Source: Acidimicrobiia bacterium
GTDB taxonomy: Bacteria > Actinomycetota > Acidimicrobiia > Spongiisociales > UBA5794
NCBI GenBank assembly: GCA_029934555.1
Contig: JAOZMA010000003.1
Span: 15,972-22,165, forward strand
Direction of reading: 5' to 3'
Length of the DNA stretch: 6,194 nucleotides
This document shows, one piece after another, positions 1 through 6,114 of this stretch (the first letter of the stretch is position 1; the number at the start of each line of letters is the position of its first letter). The notes under the pieces are model-generated. The model searched no databases. It saw nothing but the letters and a program-made list of their open reading frames with translations, and was not told the DNA's origin. A program made the translations under genes and the position numbers.

Positions 1-1821
1 ACAACCCCGGTCCTCGCCTCCGCAGCCGGCGTTGTCTCCCGTGTCGACGTGGGCACGCTCGCGGGGCTCTACGTCGAGATCCAGCATTCCGGCGGCTGGC
101 GGACGCTCTACCTTCATCTCAACAACGACGAACCCCCTGCCCCTCCACCGCCCGAGCAGATCTGCACGGTCGTGATCGTCGAGCAAGAAGTCGCCGAGGA
201 TGCCCCGACCGAAGATGTACCGACCGAGGACGCCGTTGCTGAGGATGCAGCAGCCGAAGACACACCAACTGACGACACAGCGGTCGAGGAAGCGCCGACC
301 GAAGTGGTTGTATGCGAAGACGCTCCGATCGTCGAAGAGCCACTCACCTGGGGTACCCCACCGGAGATCTTCGTAGGCGCCAGGGTCTCTGCCGGCGATG
401 TGATCGGTTTCGTCGGGACGAGCGGCAACGCCAGTTCCAATGCCCCCCATCTCCACTTCGAGGTTCGGATGCCGGACGGAAGATCCGTGAACCCTCAACC
501 GCTCCTCGGGGGCAAGACGAGCCCCTCAACGCTCTATGTTGTCCCGGAGGTCACGGAAGATCCGGTCACGACATCGATCGACGTGATCGGTCACGTCGAG
601 CCTGCCGGTGGATTCAACGCCGACATCTGGGTACACGGTGGCGTGGCCTACCTCAGCACCTTCGGGTCGGGCGATGTCTGTCCGGCGAGCGGTGTCCGAC
701 GTTATGACGTGACGGATCCTTCGCTGCCCCTGGAGATGGAGCCCATCTCGGCGGACTACCCCGGCACGAGCACGGGTGCCGTGTGGGCGGGGAGCGTCGA
801 GACCGGTCGCTTCACCGGGGATCTGGCCATCGTGGCGCACCAACCCTGCGATCCCGATGATCAGAGAGCGTTTCGCGGTTTTGTTCTTTACGACGTCTCG
901 GATCAGCTGCTGCCGGTGCAGTTGGGAACGTACGAGACGGGGACCGGAACGATCGGGATCTCCGACTTCGACGTATGGGTTGAAGACGAGCGGGTCCTCG
1001 TCGTCGCTGCCGCACCGAACTCGTTGCTCGACCATCCCGATGCGCTCGGGGATGTGCGTATCGTCGACGTGACCGATCCAGCGGTCCCGGTGGAGGTCGC
1101 CGACTGGGACTTCCGCCGCGACGCCGAACCGGCGATCAGAGATGCCGTTCTTGATGATGCAGACCCGAGGGACTTCCACGCTCGGGGCATCACTCTCGAC
1201 CAGGCAGGGGAGCGCGCCTTCGTTGCCCACTGGGATGCGGGGGTCGTCATCCTCGACGTGTCCGATCCGTCGCAGCCCGAGGCCATCGGACGTATCGCCT
1301 CACTAGGGCATCAGGAAGGGAACTCGGAGTCGACGGCATTCGATCCGGCCAGCGGAGTCCTTGTTGTCACTCATCAGGATCTTGACCCCCTCGATGACGA
1401 GGCGGGGATGGAGTCGTGGGGCATCAGCGTCGTCTTCGACGCCAGTGAGCAAGGCGATCCGTCGCAGCCCTCTATCAATGCGATCGAAGCCGCTCTGCCG
1501 GACCCCGAAGGGCGGCTGTTCCTCGACGGGATCTATTCGCCTCGTGACGCTGTCGTGTCCGGCGACTATCTCTACACCGTCTGGCTCTCGGGTGGGCTGC
1601 GGGTCGTGAATTTCTCGAATCCGACGGAATTTGTCGAGGTGGCGTCCTTCGTTCCACCGACACGGGTGGATCCTCAGCGCCACTTCGCGTCACCCAACGG
1701 CAACATCGCTATGCCGTTGGCATGGTCGGTTCACGTTGTCGACAACCTCATCTACCTATCAGATGCCAACACCGGCCTCTGGATTCTGCGCCTCTCCGAG
1801 CCCCCTGTCGGCACCGACTAG
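1..1821 (+). CDS. M23-type metallopeptidase domain with acidic repeat insert, fused to LVIVD-type beta-propeller (5' partial)
   Basis: The frame is open from base 1, and codons before the first GTG (49) already read as M23 core (TPVLASAAGVV), so the true start lies upstream. M23 enzymes cut peptidoglycan cross-bridges outside the membrane. Seen here are TLYLHL (103-120), with the probable catalytic His, and a later half with GARVSAGDVIGFVG and HLHFEV (448-465), whose His residues supply the catalytic site and a zinc ligand. The other ligands, in HxxxD, would lie upstream of the window. About 80 residues separate the halves where the family usually has under ten. From about 574 to 1797 follow roughly seven blades resembling LVIVD repeats, for example VRIVDVTDPAVPVEV and VVILDVSDPSQP, expected to form a surface beta-propeller for binding. 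No C-terminal membrane anchor is visible, and a signal peptide cannot be checked. Whether the split domain is still active is unknown; it could be a non-catalytic binding module. Confidence 0.85.
   Translation, partial: TTPVLASAAGVVSRVDVGTLAGLYVEIQHSGGWRTLYLHLNNDEPPAPPPPEQICTVVIVEQEVAEDAPTEDVPTEDAVAEDAAAEDTPTDDTAVEEAPTEVVVCEDAPIVEEPLTWGTPPEIFVGARVSAGDVIGFVGTSGNASSNAPHLHFEVRMPDGRSVNPQPLLGGKTSPSTLYVVPEVTEDPVTTSIDVIGHVEPAGGFNADIWVHGGVAYLSTFGSGDVCPASGVRRYDVTDPSLPLEMEPISADYPGTSTGAVWAGSVETGRFTGDLAIVAHQPCDPDDQRAFRGFVLYDVSDQLLPVQLGTYETGTGTIGISDFDVWVEDERVLVVAAAPNSLLDHPDALGDVRIVDVTDPAVPVEVADWDFRRDAEPAIRDAVLDDADPRDFHARGITLDQAGERAFVAHWDAGVVILDVSDPSQPEAIGRIASLGHQEGNSESTAFDPASGVLVVTHQDLDPLDDEAGMESWGISVVFDASEQGDPSQPSINAIEAALPDPEGRLFLDGIYSPRDAVVSGDYLYTVWLSGGLRVVNFSNPTEFVEVASFVPPTRVDPQRHFASPNGNIAMPLAWSVHVVDNLIYLSDANTGLWILRLSEPPVGTD
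193..327 (+). repeat. Acidic pentapeptide repeat inside the M23 domain
   Basis: The encoded protein has a five-residue period of form x-E/D-E/D-x-P/A. There are seven in-register units (such as AEDAP, TEDVP, AEDTP), one degenerate unit (TEVVV), then CEDAP back in register. The DNA units are diverged at synonymous positions, so this is not a recent expansion. Short hydrophobic strands with one cysteine each flank the tract: ICTVVIV (Cys codon 163-165) and VVVCED (Cys codon 313-315). A proline-rich stretch (133-153) precedes it. It occupies the loop between the two halves of the M23 fold and is probably extended and strongly negative. Its function is unknown. Confidence 0.8.
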
Positions 1822-1836
1822 AACCGCAAGTCGATT

Positions 1837-1864
1837 CGTAGACGGGGTCGACGGCCCGTCTACG
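1837..1864. repeat. Perfect 10-bp inverted repeat between genes
   Basis: CGTAGACGGG (1837-1846) is the exact reverse complement of CCCGTCTACG (1855-1864), with an 8-base centre. It lies 15 bases after the stop of the M23/propeller gene and ends 8 bases before the sucrose phosphorylase ATG. As RNA it would be a stable GC-rich hairpin, but no T-run follows, so a classic intrinsic terminator is doubtful. It may be a terminator of the T-less kind reported in high-GC bacteria, or an operator, since it overlaps the candidate promoter. Confidence 0.75.
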
Positions 1865-1866
1865 CT
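1839..1866 (+). promoter_or_regulatory. Candidate leaderless promoter for sucrose phosphorylase
   Basis: TAGACG (1839-1844) matches the -35 consensus TTGACA at 4 of 6 bases. A 16-base spacer follows, then TACGCT (1861-1866), which fits the actinobacterial -10 pattern TANNNT. The ATG begins six bases after the -10 box, where transcription would be expected to start. This would give an mRNA without a leader and would explain why no Shine-Dalgarno sequence precedes the ATG. The inverted repeat 1837-1864 covers the -35 box and most of the -10 box, so a protein binding it could block transcription. The call rests on weak-consensus matching and spacing only. Confidence 0.4.
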
Positions 1867-1872
1867 CGGGTC

Positions 1873-3318
1873 ATGCGCAACGGGGCTCAACTGATCGCAT
1901 ACGCCGATCGATTCGGTTCCGGTGACATTGCCGGGGTCAGAGCGATGCTGGACGGCCCGTTCTCCGGGGTCTTCACCGGCGTGCATCTCCTCCCGTTCTA
2001 CACGCCATACGACGGGGTCGATGCGGGATTCGATCCAATCGACCACGAGGCCGTTGATCCGCGCCTCGGGACGTGGGGGGACGTTGGTGCACTGGCACAA
2101 CGTTATGACGTCACAGCCGACCTCATCGTCAATCACATCTCAGCGGACTCTCGAGCGTTCGCCGATTTCAGGTCGAAGGGTGACGATTCGACCCACGCAG
2201 ATCTGTTCCTCAGTGTTGAGTCGGTGTTTCCCGGGGGTCCGACGGACGGCGAGCAGGCCGAGATCTACCGACCGCGGCCAACCTCCCCGTTTACGGCGTT
2301 CGTCGTTGCCGGTGAAGAGCGCTACCTGTGGACCACATTCACGGATCGGCAGGTTGACATCGACGTTGTCTCAGAAGCGGGCACGGCGTATCTCGATGGG
2401 ATCCTTGATCGGCTCGCTGCTGCGGGCGCCACCCAGGTCCGACTCGATGCGGTGGGCTACGCGGTCAAGACACGAGGCACGAACTGTTTCATGACACCGG
2501 AGACCTTCGCGTTCATCGATCGGCTCACCGAACGAGTCCACGACCGCGGCATGGGCGTGTTGATTGAGGTTCACGCCCACCACGAAACTCAGATCGAGAT
2601 CGCCGCCCGGGTCGATCGGGTCTACGATTTCGCTCTGCCTCCGCTCGTGCTCCACACCCTGTACACCGCTGACACGGCGGCACTCAAGAAATGGCTCTCC
2701 GCTGCGCCGCGCAACGTGGTGACGGTGCTCGATACCCATGATGGGATCGGCATTGTCGATGTTGGCCCCGGAGGCGATCGACCCGGTCTCCTTGAAGCGG
2801 CCGAAGTTGATGGGCTCGTTCGTCACATCCATACGTCTACCAATGGTGAGAGCCTGAAGGCCACCGGATCTGCTGCATCGAATCTTGATCTCTACCAGGT
2901 GAACACGACGTTCTTCTCCGCTCTCGGATGCAACGACGACGCATACGTGATCGCTCGACTCATCCAACTCATGAGTCCCGGGATTCCCCAGATCTACTAC
3001 GCGGGATTGCTCGCCGCTGAGAACGACACAGCACGTCTCCAGCGCACCGGCGTCGGCCGGGACATCAATCGACCTGTCGTCGGAGTCCATGACATCGCAC
3101 AAGCCATGGAACGTCCGGTCGTCCGCCGCCTCATCGAACTTATCCGTCTCCGGAGCACACATCGGGCGTTCGACGGCGAGTTCTCTCTCGGCGGCGGGCC
3201 CGATCACATCATCGAGATGACGTGGACGAACGACGATCACCGGGTCTCGGCCGTCATCGACGTCCGTGCCATGGGCTTCGAACTCCACGCCACGCCAACC
3301 CCGACCCTTCTTGCGTAG
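1873..3318 (+). CDS. Sucrose phosphorylase (GH13 subfamily 18)
   Basis: The enzyme converts sucrose and phosphate into alpha-D-glucose 1-phosphate and fructose in the cytoplasm, with retention through a covalent glucosyl-enzyme. The 481 residues follow the Bifidobacterium adolescentis enzyme, as I recall it, from the N-terminus (MRNGAQLIAYADR), which supports this ATG. The (beta/alpha)8 barrel has the nucleophile Asp192 in RLDAVGY, acid/base Glu232 in IEVH and transition-state stabiliser Asp290 in DTHDGIG, plus Asp50 and His88. Acceptor determinants match sucrose phosphorylase rather than the sucrose-6'-phosphate type: Pro134-Arg135 in YRPRP, and Asp339 and Gln342 in NLDLYQVN. The loop after Asp290 is three residues shorter than in the bifidobacterial enzyme, and the C-terminus is about 20 residues shorter. 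There is no signal peptide, and no transporter, fructokinase or regulator gene is beside it. Other GH13_18 phosphorylases (glucosylglycerate, glucosylglycerol) are less likely. Confidence 0.93.
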   Translation: MRNGAQLIAYADRFGSGDIAGVRAMLDGPFSGVFTGVHLLPFYTPYDGVDAGFDPIDHEAVDPRLGTWGDVGALAQRYDVTADLIVNHISADSRAFADFRSKGDDSTHADLFLSVESVFPGGPTDGEQAEIYRPRPTSPFTAFVVAGEERYLWTTFTDRQVDIDVVSEAGTAYLDGILDRLAAAGATQVRLDAVGYAVKTRGTNCFMTPETFAFIDRLTERVHDRGMGVLIEVHAHHETQIEIAARVDRVYDFALPPLVLHTLYTADTAALKKWLSAAPRNVVTVLDTHDGIGIVDVGPGGDRPGLLEAAEVDGLVRHIHTSTNGESLKATGSAASNLDLYQVNTTFFSALGCNDDAYVIARLIQLMSPGIPQIYYAGLLAAENDTARLQRTGVGRDINRPVVGVHDIAQAMERPVVRRLIELIRLRSTHRAFDGEFSLGGGPDHIIEMTWTNDDHRVSAVIDVRAMGFELHATPTPTLLA

Positions 3319-3363
3319 ATAGTGGAGGAGCGGGCTTCCCATAGTTACGCAGGAAGGGTGGGG
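3300..3363. repeat. Long imperfect inverted repeat across the sucrose phosphorylase stop codon
   Basis: Arms 3300-3317 and 3346-3363 are complementary at 16 of 18 positions. One of the exceptions is a T-G pair (3311/3352) that would be a G-U wobble in RNA; the other is a G-G mismatch (3303/3360). The core is TTGCGTA facing TACGCAG, with ACCCTTC facing GAAGGGT outside it. The loop is 28 bases, and the left arm includes the last codons and part of the TAG. It probably ends or stabilises the sucrose phosphorylase transcript and could work in both directions, though no T-run follows. A regulatory binding site is the alternative. Confidence 0.6.
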
Positions 3364-3420
3364 TGGTGTTCCGGACCGCCGAGGCTGAGGCACCGGTACC
3401 ATTCGCCCGTTCACCCAGCG

Positions 3421-3434
3421 AAGAGGAGCATCCC
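3421..3434 (+). promoter_or_regulatory. Ribosome binding site setting the aminopeptidase start at GTG 3435
   Basis: AAGAGGAG (3421-3428) is a good Shine-Dalgarno sequence six bases before GTG 3435. The in-frame upstream GTG at 3363 lies in the right arm of the inverted repeat and would add 24 residues of non-family sequence (MVFRTAEAEAP...). Starting at 3435 gives MPSEADYRLPRSVIPSHYEL, which meets the M1 N-terminal motif quickly. A weak TANNNT box, TACCAT (3397-3402), lies at the right distance to give a short leader containing this site, but I see no convincing -35 box. Confidence 0.7.
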
Positions 3435-5954
3435 GTGCCGTCTGAAGCCGACTATCGCCTGCCCCGGTCCGTCATCCCCAGCCACTACGAACTGGTACTG
3501 ACTCCAGATCTCGTTGACGCCGCTTTCGGCGGGCACGTCGTGATCGACGTGGATGTGCTCGAAACCGTCTCGGAGATCGTGCTCAACACAGCGGAGCTGA
3601 CCCTGCACAGTGCGGTGCTCTCGAACGAAGACGGCGAGCGACTCGAAGCCACCGCCGAGACCGATGAAGATGCAGAGCGCACGACGCTGACGTTGCCGAC
3701 GCCGGTTGAACCGGGTTTGTGGAAGCTCGAGATCTCGTTCGACGGGATACTCAACGACGATCTGCGCGGCTTCTATCGCTCCGTCTACACGGACCCCGAT
3801 GGGAACGAGAAGACGATCGCCACCACCCAGTTCGAGGCGACCGAGGCCCGCCGGGCCTTCCCCTGCTGGGACGAACCGGACCTGAAGGCAACCTTCGGTG
3901 TGACACTCGTGGTCGACGATGGTCTCACCGCCATATCCAACGGTGCCGAGATCGGTCGCGAACCGGCCGGTGACGGCAAGGTTGTCGTGCGGTTCGACGA
4001 CACGATGAAGATGTCGACGTATCTCGTTGCCTTCATCGTCGGAGAACTCGATGTGACCGACACCGTTGACGTCGATGGCATCCCGCTACGGATCGCCTTC
4101 CCGCCGGGAAAGGCTCACCTCACGGACTTCGCCCTCGACATCGCAGCGCATTCTCTGCGGTACTACGCCAAGTACTACGACATCCCATACCCCGGCGGCA
4201 AGATGGACAAGATCGCCATCCCGGACTTCGCCTGGGGTGCGATGGAGAACCTCGGGGCCGTTACCTACCGCGAGACGGCGCTGCTCGTTGATGTTCACAA
4301 GGCGACGCAGAACGAGATGATGCGTGTTGCCGAGGTCATCGCCCATGAGATCGCCCACATGTGGTTCGGTGATCTGGTCACCATGAAGTGGTGGAACGGG
4401 ATCTGGCTCAACGAAGCGTTCGCCACGTTCGCGTCGATGAAATGCGTCGACGCATACCGGCCCGACTGGAAGGTGTGGCTCACGTTCTCAGGGGATCGGG
4501 TCCACTCGATGGAGACCGATGCACTGGCAGCGACCCGGCCGATCGAGTTCCCGGTTGCGTCTCCTGAAGAGGCGAACGCCATGTTCGACTCCCTCACATA
4601 CGAGAAGGGCGCATCGATCCTCCGAATGCTCGAGCAGTATCTCGGCGAGGAGGCCTTCCGCCTCGGCGTGAGCAACTACTTGAAGGAGAACGCCTACGGC
4701 AACACCGATGGCGAAGACCTGTGGTCGGCGCTTGAGGAGGCCTCCGGTGAACCGGTCATGGAGATCATGAATACGTGGATCTTCCAGGGCGGCTTCCCTC
4801 GGCTGAGTGTTGAAGGAGAACCCGGGGAGTACACGCTCACGCAGGAGCAGTTCCGCTATCTCGGGGATGGCGACAAGCAGTGGAAGCTGCCCGTGCTTCT
4901 CCGGTCGTCAGCGGGCGAGCAGAGGCTCCTCCTCTCCGAGAACAGCGCAACGATCGACGCCGGCGATGACCTTGTTGTCAACTCTGGAGGCGACGGCTTC
5001 TACCGGGTCGCGTACTCGCCGGAGCTGAGAGCAGGGATCCGAAAACGCCTCTCGTCACTCAGCGGGGAAGAGCGTTACGCCACCGTTTCCGACGCCTGGG
5101 CCGACGTGCTCAAGGGTGGCGTCGACGCGGCGGACTATCTCACGCTCGTTAACGAACTCGGTGACGAGGCCGAGGTCGACGTCTGGCTGAGGGTCCTCGG
5201 TGGCCTCGGAGAGCTCGATCGCGTCGTGTCTCCCGATGTCCGCCCCGCCCTCCAGGAGTTCGTTCGCGATCTCGTCTCCGGCAAGGCCGACGAGATGGGC
5301 TGGACTCCGCTCGAAGGTGAAGACGACCGCAGCCGCAAGCTTCGCGGAACGCTGATCGCGGCACTCGGGAACCTGGGGGACGACCAGGAGACGCAACGCC
5401 GGGCCCGCGTCGTCCACGAAGAGGTCAGGCTGGGCGAGAGCGATGTCGACGCCGAAGTCGCCGATGCCGTGCTGAGCATCGTGGCGTCGAACGGAGACAT
5501 CGATGACTTCGAACGGTTCTTGACCGTCTCCGAAGAGTCGGAGACCCCACAGGAGGTCGTGAAGTACCTGCGAGCGGCAACCATCGTTCCGGACCGGGCG
5601 GGGGCTGAGAAGCTCTTCCAGATGGTCCTCGATGGTGACATCCGACGTCAAGACGCCTTCTGGGTCATCGCGATCATGCTCGGGACCCGGGAGAACGGTC
5701 CACGGGTCTGGGAGCTGATGAAGGAGAACTGGGATGCTCTCCTCGAGCAGATGCCCCCGGCGACCGGTCGCCGGATCCTGGATCTGCTCCCGAACCGTTC
5801 TGAACCGGAGATCGCGGCGGACATCGAAGCGTGGCTTGCCGATCACCCGATCAAGGGCGGCGAGAAGTACGCCGATCAGCAGATCGAGTTGTTGAAGGTG
5901 AGAGTCGGACTCCGTGAACGCGAAGCCGACCGTCTTGGTGAAGTACTGAACTGA
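3435..5954 (+). CDS. M1 family zinc aminopeptidase (puromycin-sensitive / tricorn-factor type)
   Basis: This enzyme removes N-terminal amino acids from peptides, finishing cytoplasmic protein breakdown. The 839-residue product (GTG start) has no signal peptide. Domains in order: an N-terminal beta domain starting at RLPRSVIPSHYEL (residues 8-20) and including QFEATEARRAFPCWDEPD (132-149); a thermolysin-like domain with exopeptidase motif GAMEN (268-272), zinc site HEIAH (304-308) and third ligand Glu327 in WLNEAF, and probable catalytic Tyr389 in LTYEKGAS; a small beta-sandwich from about 457; and a long helical C-terminal half resembling ERAP1_C. All key residues are present and the length is normal. 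The QFEATEARRAFPCWDEP version is closer to eukaryotic PSA and archaeal tricorn factors F2/F3 than to enterobacterial PepN. The gene is separated from its upstream neighbour by 116 bases with a hairpin, so it is probably transcribed alone. Substrate preference cannot be read from the sequence. Confidence 0.95.
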   Translation: MPSEADYRLPRSVIPSHYELVLTPDLVDAAFGGHVVIDVDVLETVSEIVLNTAELTLHSAVLSNEDGERLEATAETDEDAERTTLTLPTPVEPGLWKLEISFDGILNDDLRGFYRSVYTDPDGNEKTIATTQFEATEARRAFPCWDEPDLKATFGVTLVVDDGLTAISNGAEIGREPAGDGKVVVRFDDTMKMSTYLVAFIVGELDVTDTVDVDGIPLRIAFPPGKAHLTDFALDIAAHSLRYYAKYYDIPYPGGKMDKIAIPDFAWGAMENLGAVTYRETALLVDVHKATQNEMMRVAEVIAHEIAHMWFGDLVTMKWWNGIWLNEAFATFASMKCVDAYRPDWKVWLTFSGDRVHSMETDALAATRPIEFPVASPEEANAMFDSLTYEKGASILRMLEQYLGEEAFRLGVSNYLKENAYGNTDGEDLWSALEEASGEPVMEIMNTWIFQGGFPRLSVEGEPGEYTLTQEQFRYLGDGDKQWKLPVLLRSSAGEQRLLLSENSATIDAGDDLVVNSGGDGFYRVAYSPELRAGIRKRLSSLSGEERYATVSDAWADVLKGGVDAADYLTLVNELGDEAEVDVWLRVLGGLGELDRVVSPDVRPALQEFVRDLVSGKADEMGWTPLEGEDDRSRKLRGTLIAALGNLGDDQETQRRARVVHEEVRLGESDVDAEVADAVLSIVASNGDIDDFERFLTVSEESETPQEVVKYLRAATIVPDRAGAEKLFQMVLDGDIRRQDAFWVIAIMLGTRENGPRVWELMKENWDALLEQMPPATGRRILDLLPNRSEPEIAADIEAWLADHPIKGGEKYADQQIELLKVRVGLREREADRLGEVLN

Positions 5955-5959
5955 CGGGA

Positions 5960-6036
5960 GACAGCGGACAGCGGACAGCGGACAGCGGACAGGGGGCAGG
6001 GGACAGGGGACAGGGGACAGGGGACAGGGGACAGCA
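5960..6036. repeat. Heptamer tandem array 1 (GACAGCG / GACAGGG)
   Basis: Eleven contiguous 7-bp units run without a register break. Units 1-4 are GACAGCG and units 5 and 7-10 are GACAGGG. Unit 6 is GGCAGGG and unit 11 is GACAGCA. The array starts five bases after the aminopeptidase stop codon. Variants occur in blocks rather than mixed, as expected if local slippage or unequal exchange spreads a unit. The open frame across it on the minus strand is a by-product of the 7-bp period and is not a gene. Confidence 0.95.
5992..6030 (+). other. G-quadruplex motif in the aminopeptidase 3' region
   Basis: Six runs of four or more G (5992-5996, 5999-6002, 6006-6009, 6013-6016, 6020-6023, 6027-6030) are separated by loops of CA or ACA. 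This exceeds the usual four-run requirement, and the short loops favour a stable four-layer structure. The G-rich strand is the coding strand of the upstream gene, so both the mRNA tail and the non-template DNA strand could fold. It arises only in the GACAGGG block; the GACAGCG block lacks it. Confidence 0.7.
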
Positions 6037-6051
6037 AGACGGAAGCTTCAA

Positions 6052-6114
6052 CGGAATACGGAATACGGAATACGGAATACGGAATACGGACTACGGACTA
6101 CGGACTACGGACTA
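6052..6114. repeat. Heptamer tandem array 2 (CGGAATA / CGGACTA)
   Basis: Nine contiguous 7-bp units: five CGGAATA (6052-6086), then four CGGACTA (6087-6114), ending with a partial CG. The array has the same unit length and the same block arrangement of two variants as array 1, but an unrelated unit sequence. The arrays are 15 bases apart, and the gap contains the palindrome GAAGCTTC (6042-6049). Confidence 0.95.

Noticed and set aside
49..51. GTG 49 as the start of the M23/propeller gene
   Set aside because: The 16 codons before it are open and match the M23 core (TPVLASAAGVV), there is no ribosome binding site, and starting there would cut the domain.
526..1230. 234-codon minus-strand open frame opposite the propeller
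   Set aside because: No family resemblance, and the + strand frame has clear repeated blade motifs.
3363..3365. GTG 3363 as the aminopeptidase start
   Set aside because: It lies in the arm of an inverted repeat without a Shine-Dalgarno sequence and adds 24 non-family residues; GTG 3435 has AAGAGGAG six bases upstream.
2371..3414. 347-codon open frame on the minus strand
   Set aside because: It lies opposite the well-recognised sucrose phosphorylase, has no recognisable motifs, and is typical of antisense frames in GC-rich genes.
5055..5846. 263-codon minus-strand open frame opposite the aminopeptidase C-terminal half
   Set aside because: Antisense to a real ERAP1_C-like domain, with no motif or start signal of its own.
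5851..6051. Minus-strand open frame with a CPLSPVP-type peptide repeat
   Set aside because: The peptide repeat simply reflects the 7-bp tandem array read in three registers; the rest overlaps the aminopeptidase end.
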